The position numbers and the translations under genes are program-made. DNA of 64,000 nt from Lathyrus oleraceus (taxonomy: Eukaryota > Streptophyta > Magnoliopsida > Fabales > Fabaceae), in the NCBI RefSeq assembly GCF_024323335.1, contig NC_066581.1:180971330-181035329 (forward strand), read 5' to 3'. The notes under the pieces are model-generated. The model searched no databases, was not told where the DNA came from, and saw only the letters and a list, made by a program, of their open reading frames with translations. Of the stretch, positions 1 to 10,751 are shown in pieces (the first letter of the stretch is position 1; every line of letters starts with the position of its first letter).

Positions 1-112
1 TTTTGTTCGTACTTTTCCTTTTTCCCTTGGAAACAATAAAAGCGTGGTGGCGACTCTTGTTATTTGATGTCTAGCTTATCCATAGCTTGATGATCATGAA
101 TTTACCGCTACA
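1..112 (+). mobile_element. Terminal end of an Ogre-type LTR
   Basis: The last 112 bases of an LTR that starts outside the window. Read on the minus strand it begins TGTAGCGGTAAATTCATGA, the same terminus as at 15373 and 58206, and carries the shared block with GAGTCGCCACC and 'TTTTATTGTTTCC'. The element end is CTACA at 108-112. No primer-binding sequence follows it, so the bases after 112 are either flanking DNA or an internally deleted element. Confidence 0.75.
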
Positions 113-2070
113 ATGAGAAGTTTGAGAAGTGGGAAAAAGCTCGGTCTCGAGGTGACGGTTGAAAATAAATGTCATGATGAGATGATATCATCCCACTAGG
201 TGAACAATTAGGTCATAAATGCATGTGTCTCCTAAAGACTGTCGAAAGAGGCCTTTTTGGGGGGAAATTTGTTAGTTGGGATTTTCGACCAATGAGGAAG
301 ACGCAACAAACAAAGAAAAGTCTTGGAAGAGTTATGGTTCGACCATTCTCTAGTTCGAATATGCAGATTATCCTGATTATGTTGAACTCTTAACCTATGA
401 TATTGCATATCATTATTGCACCATTGTATAAACGTCTGACTGTTTAACTTTAATTATTACACGAAAAAGACTTTGAATCTATGGATGTTTCATAATTATT
501 TTCATTTCATCCACAACATACGCATTGATTCATTTGCATTTCATGCATGTCAACCAGAAAGAGCTTACCTTGTCATTTCCTCAACCAGAAAGACAATGAT
601 TCTTCTACACCAATCATCAAAGAATCATGGAACAGGCTAAGCATGGGAATGCCATGTAAAAATGGAAGCAAGGATAGATCAGAAGAGGTTACATCCGTCG
701 GAAGAGTCTTAAGAGGAACTCCCTTTGGGACTATCACATAAACTTCTACGAGCACAATAACACTAATCTGTGAGAGATAAAAAGGCTAATCACGCCAGTG
801 ATCATTTGGTCATTCAAGCATTTTTATTTGTAATATTTTTTGTTTATCGAGCATTGCTCACTTGTAAAAACTCGTTTGTTTTTTAATAATAATCATAATA
901 AAATGAACATGCATGTTTTGAATAAATCTATTCGTGTACACTCATATTTTACTTACCTATATCAAACTCTTGCTTAAGAAAAATCAAAAAAGAGAATGAT
1001 ATTATCCAAAATGACAATGTAAGGCATTGTTTCAAATCCCTAAACACCAGAGATATCAGGAAGATAATCTCTGGTCAACCCTTTGGGCCTTAGAGTATGA
1101 GTTTCCTTCTTTCCATAAAACCCTTAATCTTAAGTAGGGGCAAGGTAGTCTTTAGTTAGTTTGACCTTGCGTTAAAATTTCAAAAAGGAAACATCCCATC
1201 AAAGGATCAACCATATCTGGTCCCCCCATAAGATATTGAGAATCAAAAATTCACAATGGTTGTTTGTTACCAACAAAAGGAATGAGATAGTCACGAGCCT
1301 TGTGACAAATCTAGCAAACAAATGTCACGCGATTTGTTCCAACACGAAGAAAAATGAGAAATGAAAAAAAATCAAAAGAAAATCATGTTAAGTCAAAAGC
1401 TTGAGAACAAGTGACTTAGGCCAAAATTAGGGCATCCCGGTGGACTGTGAATCATAAAGGATTAGTCCAGGCAAAAATAAGGGAAAGCAAAAGACAAAAG
1501 AATGGAGGATCAGTAACAAATTCCTCAACAAGAGAAAATTCGTGTGGCTGCAAACAAAAGCAAAAGGTGAGTGATTATCGCTCGAAAAACCTCATGGGTT
1601 CCATAATCATCATTGTTACTATTCAAAATCCTTTTCTAAAAGATAAGCTTCTGTTTCGAGCTAACTGAAGGCAGGACTGAAGAACATCAAGAAGAACTGG
1701 TGGGTTTAGAATAGGTTTCGAGCCTTATAACCTTTCTTTCGTAAACCGTGAACCAAACCACGTTACAAACCTCAAAATACCTAATTGAAGCAGGATTTAT
1801 TTTGAAAGCATACAATGGTAATATTGCGTCAAAGTTGATTCCTAAAGATTTACTTGTCATTTGTATTGATGTTGATATGGCATTCTAATTAGTGATTCAT
1901 CTATTACATGTCATTATCTTAGTGAACATACTTGAATTTGAAAACTTACATGAGCATGAAATTATAATTATCATTTTCAAAGTATTTTTTTTACTTGTGA
2001 ACAAGAATTTGACATCAAGAAAGCTTACATAATGGGAAGATTGAACAGTCTTTTGATCACCCCAAAGGAA

Positions 2071-2232
2071 AAATCTCTTCAAGTTTCAGTCAATCTAGGG
2101 CAATCACGTCAAGAAGACAAATCTCTCTAAGATTCAGTCAATCTAGGGCAATCATGTCAAGAAGACAAATCTCTCCAAGATTTAATAAATTTTGGGAAAT
2201 CACGTCGAGATTCGACAAATATCTCTAAGATC
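2071..2232 (+). repeat. Minisatellite, about 49-bp unit, 3-4 copies
   Basis: The phrase AATCTCT(C/T)(T/C)(A/C)AAG with following TCAGTCAATCTAGGGCAATCA recurs at about 2072, 2121, 2169 and 2221, giving a period of 48-52 bp. The last copy is degenerate. Confidence 0.75.
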
Positions 2233-2696
2233 ATCCAGTCAGAGGAAAATTTACTTCAAAACTCATATTGGGGCAGGCCACCTCAAGAGCATGAGAAGTC
2301 TATCACTCATGGAAATGGGAAATTATGGGGTACAGTTCCAAGACACTGAGGCAAATTAGGTTGAGATCTTCCAATAACAAGGGTGCTTCATAACTTTTGA
2401 CTAGGGCAAATTCAAGCAGATATCCAACAAACATGGGCAGAGGCAGGCTACCAAGGTACAAGCTCTTTCCATGTTTCAAATCAATTGCAGAGGTGTGTCA
2501 ACAACTGTTGAGTTTGAAGTAGGTGTCGAAAAATCATGTCTTTGTGACCTTTATCCTAACCTCAAACCTCTCACCTCCCTCCACATGAGCATCTGGTTTA
2601 ACTATGGCATAAACCATCACCATGCATCAATCATGTCGCCTAACTCATGCATATTATTCATCTATCATAGCATGAAGCCTTGCAAATAAGAAAAGC

Positions 2697-2835
2697 CAAA
2701 GTCCAGATTTTATTGGTACTTCCAAAGTCCAGTTCTTATTGGCACACCAAAAGTCCAATTCTTATTGGCACTTCAAAGGTCCAGTTCTTATTGGCAATTC
2801 CAAAAGTTCAATTCTTATTGGTACATCCAAAGCCC
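2697..2835 (+). repeat. Minisatellite, about 27-bp unit, 5 copies
   Basis: Five consecutive variants of AAAGTCCA(G/A)TTCTTATTGG followed by a short variable stretch (CACTTCA, CAATTCCA and similar). The open frame across it is only a by-product of the repeat. Confidence 0.85.
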
Positions 2836-5800
2836 AACCTTTGCTTAGCAAGTCACCAAACTCAACTATACTTGCATCATACACATAGCAATCATCATTG
2901 CATCTCTAAAAACGTGAGACATATCCATCAAGATGGAGCCTTACGCCATAAAACTTCAAGCATGCATACAAAGCATAAGCCAAACTTGGTATCATGTATA
3001 AAAAACCTTATTTTACACTTGTCTCTGCTAAAGTATTTTCCAAACACTCGTCTGTGTTGACCATATTTATGTAACACTTGTTGGTGTAAATAATTTTCCA
3101 ACACTCGATCGTGCCGACATAATTTCCCTAATAGGTATTACACCATAAATTTTACCCTTGTGAATATCATTCATCTATCACAAAATAACCACGTTGCTAC
3201 ATAGCATGCATGGCTCTATGCATCATAAAAATGAATCATACATTACACATAGCATGCATATCAGGTTTCTCCTTTATGATTGATATATTTCCCCATATAA
3301 TATTTCAATTAACCCCCAACAGATGAACCTATGAAAGTCTACCTGCCATACCCAATACACTTGTCTTTCTCACATTACAATCATTCTCAACGGGCAAATT
3401 TTTGGATATTTTGGTATTTAATCCTCTTCTACCTTGAGAATTATTTGTACTCATTTATGCCTCATTATTGTGAACCATTCATTCATGTTAACAATTGCTA
3501 ATAATCATCATAGCTTCAAGGTTTATGGTTAACAAGAGCTAGGGTTTGCTTGTTGATCAAGCCCTAGGGTTGTGGTATTGTCCATCATGTGCTCATCTTG
3601 TAGGGTGAACCCCTAATTTCATCATCTTTGGGACCTTGGTTCATGGGGATCACAACTTAGAATTCATCTATGCATCAAAACCCTAATTCTTTACTTTGCT
3701 ACTATGGGATCTTATGATTAAACTTTGGAGCTTTAATTTTATCACTAAACCCTAATTGTGTCTATCCTTCATGGTGTGTGCATCTAACCCTAATTTCAAT
3801 TGATACATTATCATTCATTATGCACGCTTCACTTTCTTGGTTAAGCTCAATTCAAGGTCCATGTGTTCTTGGTCTATTACGAGGTTTCATTGATTGGATT
3901 AAGATCATTTCAAGGCTTTACATGTCCATCTATTGACTAGTCGTATCCTTTGGTCTAAGCTCATTCTCAGGGCATCACAAGTTCCATTTGTTCCATTCAT
4001 GGTCATTTCATCTGGTCATGGCTAATTCTTGGTTGGGTCATTCATGATTGATCATGTGTCCATTGATTCTTCATTCAAGTCTCATTGCCAATGCTAGGGT
4101 CCTTGATTCATTGGTCATTTGTGCCATAGAGGATTGTCCATTCAAGTCCACTTCATTTCCATCCATTTCATTTTCAATACCATGGTGGATTATGCAGTGG
4201 CCTTTAATTCATTCAAGTGTTGTCATTCACATTCATTTCACTACTCATTCAAGTTTTTAGGGTTTTAGGTTTGAATGCATGTATCATTGGATTTTCAATC
4301 AATTCATTTCAAATATTCAATTTCATCCCATTCATTCAAATATCAAGTGTCAATTACATCATACAATCACATTCAATGTCCATACATGTATACAGGTATA
4401 CAAAATTACTTTTTTACAATAGTTGACTTTTGATCAGCATTTGACTTTTTGGTCAACGGGTTGACCAAAGTAAACTGACCCCCCTTTATTATCCTAAGAC
4501 CTAACCTAACCCCATTTTCCATCCTTCATCTTCATAATCTTGGTTCGCTTGTGTCCAGCTTGACTTCTTCATTTGCAAGTTATCTGTGGCCAACCATGTT
4601 CATGTTCATGCCATGCCTACAAAAGTAACCAAGTTATAATTATTTCAAACATAACCTAGGCTATTGCATCACATTAACATACAATCATTAAGGCTAAGTA
4701 TTATACCATAGCACTTTAACCAACCACAATCCATGAATATAGCATACACTCCTAACTTGTATTCAACAATCATCCTACTACAAAAAAAACACAATCAGCA
4801 ATGCAAGCAAACATTAAGCAGACTACCATTCATTCAACAACAACATTGCAGATATCCACTTAACACCTGCAGAACCTAACAAATCAACTGAACCATCGAG
4901 TAACTCGGTTAACCATAACATTCCCTAACTAACTAACTCAGTGACATCATCCAACTAACCAATCAAAAAAATTACAACTAACTTTGCCTCGATATCCACA
5001 AGTGATAAACAACCAACTAACTAACTTGGCCTCGAAAAAACAAAATACAATTACAGAACCTAACAAAATTTTCTCATGAATCCCAAAGCCCAACCACCTA
5101 TAAATCATTCTCCCTAATCATTATCCTAGGACCTCTCCATCACTGAATCTATTTCTCCATCTCCTAATCTCTCAATATGATCTTCAATGTTTGAATTCCC
5201 TTCCCATTACTAAATTATTTTCTACATCTCAGAACCTCTGCATCATCTTTAACCTCTCAAATATTTCACCACCTTCAATCAACCGTCACCGTAAATCACT
5301 CAGAGCATATCATAGCCTTCTTCAAAGTCCCATCATTGGACCTTGAATGAAGGTGTGCTAAAACCTCCATCTGATTCCATCACCATCTTCATCAATAATA
5401 ACAACCACGATTCACTAAAAAAGAAAGCAAATTAAGAGAAGAAGAGGAAGAAGCTATATATGTAGCGATAAGAATCAAAAGCAAAGGGGTAAGGATCTGT
5501 ACTTGAGGAATTCGCAACTTGGACCTAGGTTTCTTGTATTATTCTTCAACAACTTCAATTGCAACAAATGTCGGGGAAAATCACGTCCCTGTTGGTAGGA
5601 TAACCATCTCTCTTGTCATCAATTTCTTCATGCAATCTTGTTCTTCATGTTCCTATGATTCATTCCCCTTGATTATTGCTAGGTTCAAAGATCCAGTAGT
5701 GTTTATTTTAACATAACTTGTTTAGGGATCTTAAGCCTTTGTCTTCGATTGGACTCCTGATTGAGATTCTTGTAAAATTTGGTCCATATTCATGTTCAGC

Positions 5801-6769
5801 GTCACATTGCGCTTCTGATGGCATTTCCAATTTGGATTTTAGTACACCACCGCTTCCGGAGGCAACCTTCGGCGTGGTGGTTGGTGGTGGTGGCTCTAAC
5901 TTGAGTCATGTGAATTGTTCATGTTACTGCGTGTGCTTCTTTTGTCATTTGACTTTCATTTTAAATTCATTTTTGAATGCACATTGCCCTTCATTCACAT
6001 TGGGACTCATTCCAATGGGCTTAGTCCATATTGCTGATCATACCTTGCATTTTCCATGCACCCCCCTGACTTCAGCAAGCAATGAAATGGGCCTCCACCA
6101 TGGGCCCTGTGCAGGATTACTGTTTGCAACCTATTTTACTACTTTCATATTAATTTCTTTTTTGTGTTTTAAACATGATTTAAATTCTTTTTTTTTTTGC
6201 AAATTTTGTATGCAATTTAAATATTAGAATTAACACTTGATTAATTTAGTTTTATTACTTTTAATCATGTAAATAATCATGTAATTAGAATTTAATTAGC
6301 TTTAATTAGATTTTGATTTATACATTAATTCCAAAAAATTTAAGCATTGGATATTGATTTTTTGCACCCCTGGGGTTTAGAAACTTCATCATTCACATAC
6401 TCCATAAGTTTAGGGTTGGTGTATAGTCAATTGGTATAGTTTGACTGATTAACTCCTTAGGTATTTTGTATATAATTCAACTAACCTTTTCACTCCCATT
6501 GATTGTGTTGATCATAAAATCCTTTGATATGTGCTCAATTCCCCAAGCATGTTGAAGTGATCAAAAGACCCTTGATCACTTGGTAGGGCAAGTCCCTTGT
6601 GTTAAAGCTGCATTGGATCTCATAAGCTAAAGACATTAGTTCAACATAAAGACTTCAGACTTCAAGTCAGTACAAGTCAGATACTGCAGACAGACTGAAC
6701 TATTATCAAACACAATAAATATGTATCAACACTTGTCAATAATGATTCAAGTTGTGTACCATGGCCTTA

Positions 6770-7140
6770 GGCAATAGAGAAGGGGTGAGAGGGAGCATTC
6801 ATATCCTCATTCTGAATACCTTTGGGTACGGGACGAATAACCCAGTTGCTCAGATTATTCACCTCTTTTCATAGACTTTAGAACAATTCGATTCAAATGA
6901 TTGTCAAGCCTCTTTCTTCAACAAACACTTCATCGTAAGGAGCGGCAACGAGTCTTCTTCAGCAACTTGCCAATTATGATAAGCATTACATGGCATGAGC
7001 CTTAAGTAGTAAAAAATGGGTGAGAAGAAGCATTCACATCCTCATTATGAATATTTTTGGGTACGGAACAAAAGACCCAGTTGCTCAGAGTATTCACCTT
7101 TACTCATAGACTTTAGTGTGGTCCAAGTCAAATGACTTCC
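6770..7140 (+). repeat. Imperfect direct duplication, about 235 bp apart
   Basis: Two diverged copies of a block containing GCATTCA(T/C)ATCCTCATT(C/A)TGAATA, TTGGGTACGG and ACCCAGTTGCTCAGA. The copies start at about 6785 and 7018. Confidence 0.7.
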
Positions 7141-7177
7141 AAGGCTTGTGCAACATCATTCTCATTTCCCTTTCGGT

Positions 7178-7990
7178 TTAAACACCATATATCTGGTTTA
7201 AACACCACTCTTGTCTCTTTTTAGGTTTAAACACTGTCCCTTTGGTTTAAACACTACTTTTCAGGTTTAAACACCATCCCTTTTGGTTTAAACGTTGCTT
7301 TTCAGGTTTAAACACCATCCCTTTGGTTTAAATACCACTTTCCCGGTTTAAACACCACCTCTTCGATTTAAACGACCATTGCTTTAGTTTGAACAATCGT
7401 TCCTGATTTAAACATTATTACCCTTGCTATTGTTGAACCCCTTTTTCAGTTTAGATACCGACCTTTTGGTTTAGCCACCACTTTTTAGGTTTAAACACCA
7501 TTGCATTGGTTTAAACGCCATTTTTCAAGCTCAAACACCACCATCCGGTTGAAACACCATATTATCATCCACCTTTTGGTTCAAACACCATTTTATTGGT
7601 TCGAACACCAAACCCTTCAGTTTAGATACCACTTTTAGCCCATCTTTTGGTTTAAACATTGTTTCCTTTGTTCAAACACCACATTATCACAACCCTTAGT
7701 TTAAACACTACATTCATATTAGCTTTCTGTTCAAACACCACTATCCAGTTTTGACACCACATTTTTGCAATTTTTGGTTCAAACACCACAAATCTAGTTA
7801 CCACCCGGTTTAAGCACCACATCAAACAAATTTCCATTACACTTCAAGTTATTACTTCGGTTCAAACACCTTTATCTGGTTCAAATACCCTTTTGTCATT
7901 TCAAACAATTCTATATCACTTTACTCTAATTTTTCATTTCAACCAATTTCATTTTACCTTGTTTCTTTGGTTCAAACACCACAAACACCA
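7178..7990 (+). repeat. Degenerate minisatellite built on GGTTTAAACACCA
   Basis: About thirty variants of GGTTTAAACACCA occur over about 800 bp, with a dominant period near 22 bp that loosens to the right (GGTTCAAACACCA predominates after about 7560). The core GTTTAAAC is a palindrome. Spacers such as TCCCTTT and CTTTTCA alternate. It lies inside the plus-oriented LTR-like stretch. Confidence 0.85.
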
Positions 7991-8757
7991 ATTTTAAAAA
8001 ATACTCCTTTCTTTGTACGTCCTTGTTCCACGAACTATGGAGCTCTGACTTTCTCATTAAACGGTGAGAATATGTAGGCACGAGGATGTGAATCCTTGGC
8101 GAGAACCTTCATATTTTATTCAGTATCACAACTTCTTTCACCTCCCACCTTTAGTTCCATGAACTACGGAGCTCTGTATTCCTTATTTCACTATAAGGAT
8201 ACATAGGTATGAGATCCCTAATCCTCACTAAGCATTCTATCTATTCCATTCCTTTTCCTTTATTCTTTTGTGAGTAACCCTTAGATAGTAACACCTATCC
8301 AAGAAAAGAACAATAAAATGGTTCTCGTTGAGTACAACGAATGTTAGGGGTGCTAATACATTCCCCTTACATGACCGAATTCCTTACCCATTTTCACTTC
8401 CCCCGAGTTTTATCGATGTTTTTCCTTTTCTTCTAGAATAAATAAAGTTCGATGGAAACTTTGTTGTATCTTCGAGCGTACGATGCGCTCGAGTATTTTT
8501 CACGCAAATTAACTAATATTATTTTGTTATCTTGTTTCATCTTGATTATGCATATATTCTTGAGCATATCTTTAAATTACACGGCTTATGTTTTATCATG
8601 CCTCAGAACCTGGCCTAACTGTGTATCTACGTACTCCTTTTTAATAGATTTTGAACTAATTGACTTTGTTGATAATATCGACCTTTTTATTAAGTGGTAA
8701 CCCAATTTAATTGTTTATTAGAGGCTCCTTAGACCTTCGATATGGTCACAAGCTTGA

Positions 8758-9150
8758 TAGCCCGACCAAGGATTTTTATTTTCATGGGCGGTTCTGTTAG
8801 GTTAGAGGTTTTATTAACGTATCCGATTTCATTAGGTCAGTGGTTTTATTAATGTAACCCGGCCATGGATTCTTATTTATGTGGACGATTTGATTAGGTC
8901 TAAGGTTTTATTAACATAACCCGACCAAAGGTTCTTAATTATGTGGATGATTTTATTAGGTCAGGGGATATTAACATAACCCGGCCAGAGGTTCTTTTTT
9001 ACATGGCTTATTTCATTAGGTCAGGAATTTTATTAACATAACTAAGCCAGAGGTTCTTATTCATGTGGCCAATTACTTTAGGTTAGAGGTTTTATTATCA
9101 TAACTCGGCCAGAGGTTATTATTTATGTGGTCGATTACTTAGGTCATCAG
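8758..9150 (-). repeat. Minisatellite, about 61-bp unit, 6-7 copies
   Basis: The unit contains AACCCGGCCAGAGGTTCTTA, then TATGTGG, then GATT and TTAGGTCAGAGGTTTTATTA. Copies begin near 8760, 8858, 8920, 8980, 9040 and 9101. It follows the integrase remnant of element D in the minus-strand sense, which is where Tat/Ogre elements are known to carry variable tandem repeats in the 3' untranslated region. Confidence 0.85.
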
Positions 9151-9329
9151 TAATGCCTACTATGATTGTCACTCATGGGATGACCTGACTTTATTGTAAA
9201 AGACTAAAGACGACACATAAACATATGAATTGAGGGTGCCTGATTAAAAACCCTTGTCATTGCAAGGGAAAATAGTGCTACCCACAACCTATATTTAATA
9301 ATGTCATTACATAATGTTAACTGTAATAA

Positions 9330-10746
9330 AACCTAAGGTTGGAAACATTCCAAGCCTTTGGCATTTCTACTCCTTCCAAAATTTCAAGTTTGTAGGCTTC
9401 ATTATTCAATGTTTGTCTGATCCGGTAAGGTCCTTCCTAGTTTGGGAGAGTTTTCCCTTATTTTGAGTTTCTGTAATCTACTTCAAAACCAAGTCAGCCT
9501 CTTGAAAACTTCTCGGTCGGACTCTAGTATTGAACGTTTTGGCCATCCTTTGTTTTGCTGCACATTCTCTCACATGAGCCATTCTTATAATTTCTTCTAT
9601 AAGGTCGGCCTAGTTTTCCAACCCTTCCTTGTTAAGATCATCTTTAAGTTTAATCGACACCGGGTTAGAGAATTCACTTCTACTAGTGTCATTGCATTGA
9701 CCCCGTACACCATTCGAAAGGGTGTCTCCTTAGTGGTCGAAGGAAAAGTAATGTGATAAAACCATAAGATCTCATATAAATACTCGACCCAAAGCACTTT
9801 CACTTCATCCAACTTCTTCTTCATTCCTGATAGGATGATCTTGTTTGCTGCTTCTGCCTGTCCATTAGCCTAGGGATTCTCGGCCAAAACAAACGGGTTC
9901 TGAATGTCGAGGTACCAGCAAAATTCTATAACATACGAGCTCGCGAATTGCATGCCAGTATCGGATACAATGATCCCTGATAAGCAAAAGTAACATATGT
10001 TATTTCTCTAATAAAAATGTCTTACCCTCTATGCATTCAAGATACAACCTCAACTTCCACCCATTTGGTGAAACAGTCCACTGCCATTATAAGGAGTTTT
10101 AGTTGCCCGACGGCCAAAGGACATGGACCGAGAATATTTGATCCCTACTGGTAAAAAGGTTATATGGATATTACTGAATGCAATAACTCAGTAGTACATC
10201 TCAACATTTTAGAAGATCTACCCATCTTGTATATCCGGTCAGCTACCATGAGGTATTAAGAAGATATCCTCTTGTTGCGTCAGGATCGAGTCTCCTCGTC
10301 TGGTAGTTTTTATTGGGTTAGGTATTGAATGATAGGTGTCATCCATCCCCTTGTATTTTCTAATACCATGAACTCCTCTGTTTCCATGCTTAGTGCTTCC
10401 CAAGTTTATTAGGTTACCATTTTATTTAACCCAGGGTCGTTGGTGTTGGCTAATCGGGCTAGCAGATCGGCTCTGGCGTTTTCTTCCTGGGGAATATATG
10501 ATACTTCAAATTTCGTGAATCCCTTGGCTAATTTTAAAGCTCGTTATAAATACTTGAATAGTAATGGATCCTTTGAATGATGAACTCCTCTGATTTGACT
10601 GGCGATTAACTATGATTTAATATGAACCAGCAAATGAAAAACCTGGACTTCTTTGGCTAGCTTCAAATCGGAAATTGTACTCTGCTTGATTATTGTCGGC
10701 CAAAAAATGAAACAAAGAGAATTCTCTAGTATCAGCTCCCTCGGTC
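9330..10746 (-). pseudogene. Tat-like gypsy pol remnant (element D): end of second RNase H and integrase
   Basis: Read on the minus strand from 10746 down, the first part (about 10746-10420) resembles the second, archaeal-type RNase H of Tat elements, ending in a stretch like IPQEENARADLLARLA. The integrase core follows: VDCFTKWVEVE near 10070 (first Asp), SDTGMQFASSY near 9955 (second Asp) and GQAEAANKII near 9855 (Glu), then WVEYLYEILWFYHITFPSTTKETPF and a C-terminal tail to about 9330. Several in-frame stops, including one just before the Glu motif, show that it is dead. The 5' half of this pol is found at 56184-57489, separated by the insertion of element B. Confidence 0.85.
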
Positions 10747-10751
10747 CCTAT
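10747..10751. repeat. Target-site duplication of element B, left copy (CCTAT)
   Basis: CCTAT directly precedes the LTR terminus TGTAGCG at 10752. It is identical to 56179-56183, which directly follows the LTR terminus TATGACA at 56178. Confidence 0.9.

Larger units (their letters stand above)
113..3300. other. Non-coding repeat-derived stretch, no gene recognised
   Basis: Only short open frames are present and none resembles a protein family. The base composition, purine-rich tracts and two minisatellites (listed separately) resemble the variable 3' untranslated regions of Ogre-type elements. This identity is an inference; no polymerase or gag remnant is seen here. Confidence 0.4.
3300..8455 (+). 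mobile_element. LTR-like region in plus orientation (Ogre-related), degraded
   Basis: The right part (8020-8450) matches, in the opposite orientation, blocks found near the start of the other Ogre-type LTRs here: the 'guanine-rich Met/Arg' style block with CACGAACTATGGAGCTC and TGTAGGCACGAGG, then GGTGCTAATACATTCC and AATAAATAAAGTTCGATGG. The left boundary is not defined and the 3300 start is a guess. Inverted GTCAACGGGTTGAC at about 4452 is typical of legume gypsy LTRs. The long frame at 5718-6227 lies inside and looks spurious. Confidence 0.45.

Noticed and set aside
113..140. Primer-binding site after the LTR end at 112
   Set aside because: ATGAGAAGTTTGAGAAG does not resemble the tRNA-Arg-type site seen at 36554-36573 or any usual primer.
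2680..3060. Open frame of 126 codons, plus strand
   Set aside because: The periodic N-terminal half is simply the 27-bp minisatellite read in frame; no start context or family.
5718..6227. Open frame of 169 codons, plus strand
   Set aside because: It lies in the LTR-like stretch, has biased low-complexity ends (Phe-rich, Gly run) and matches no family I know. Other frames around it are equally unconstrained.
7178..7990. CRISPR-like array
   Set aside because: Unit about 22 bp with degenerate core and very short variable spacers, in plant LTR-type DNA; no associated genes.
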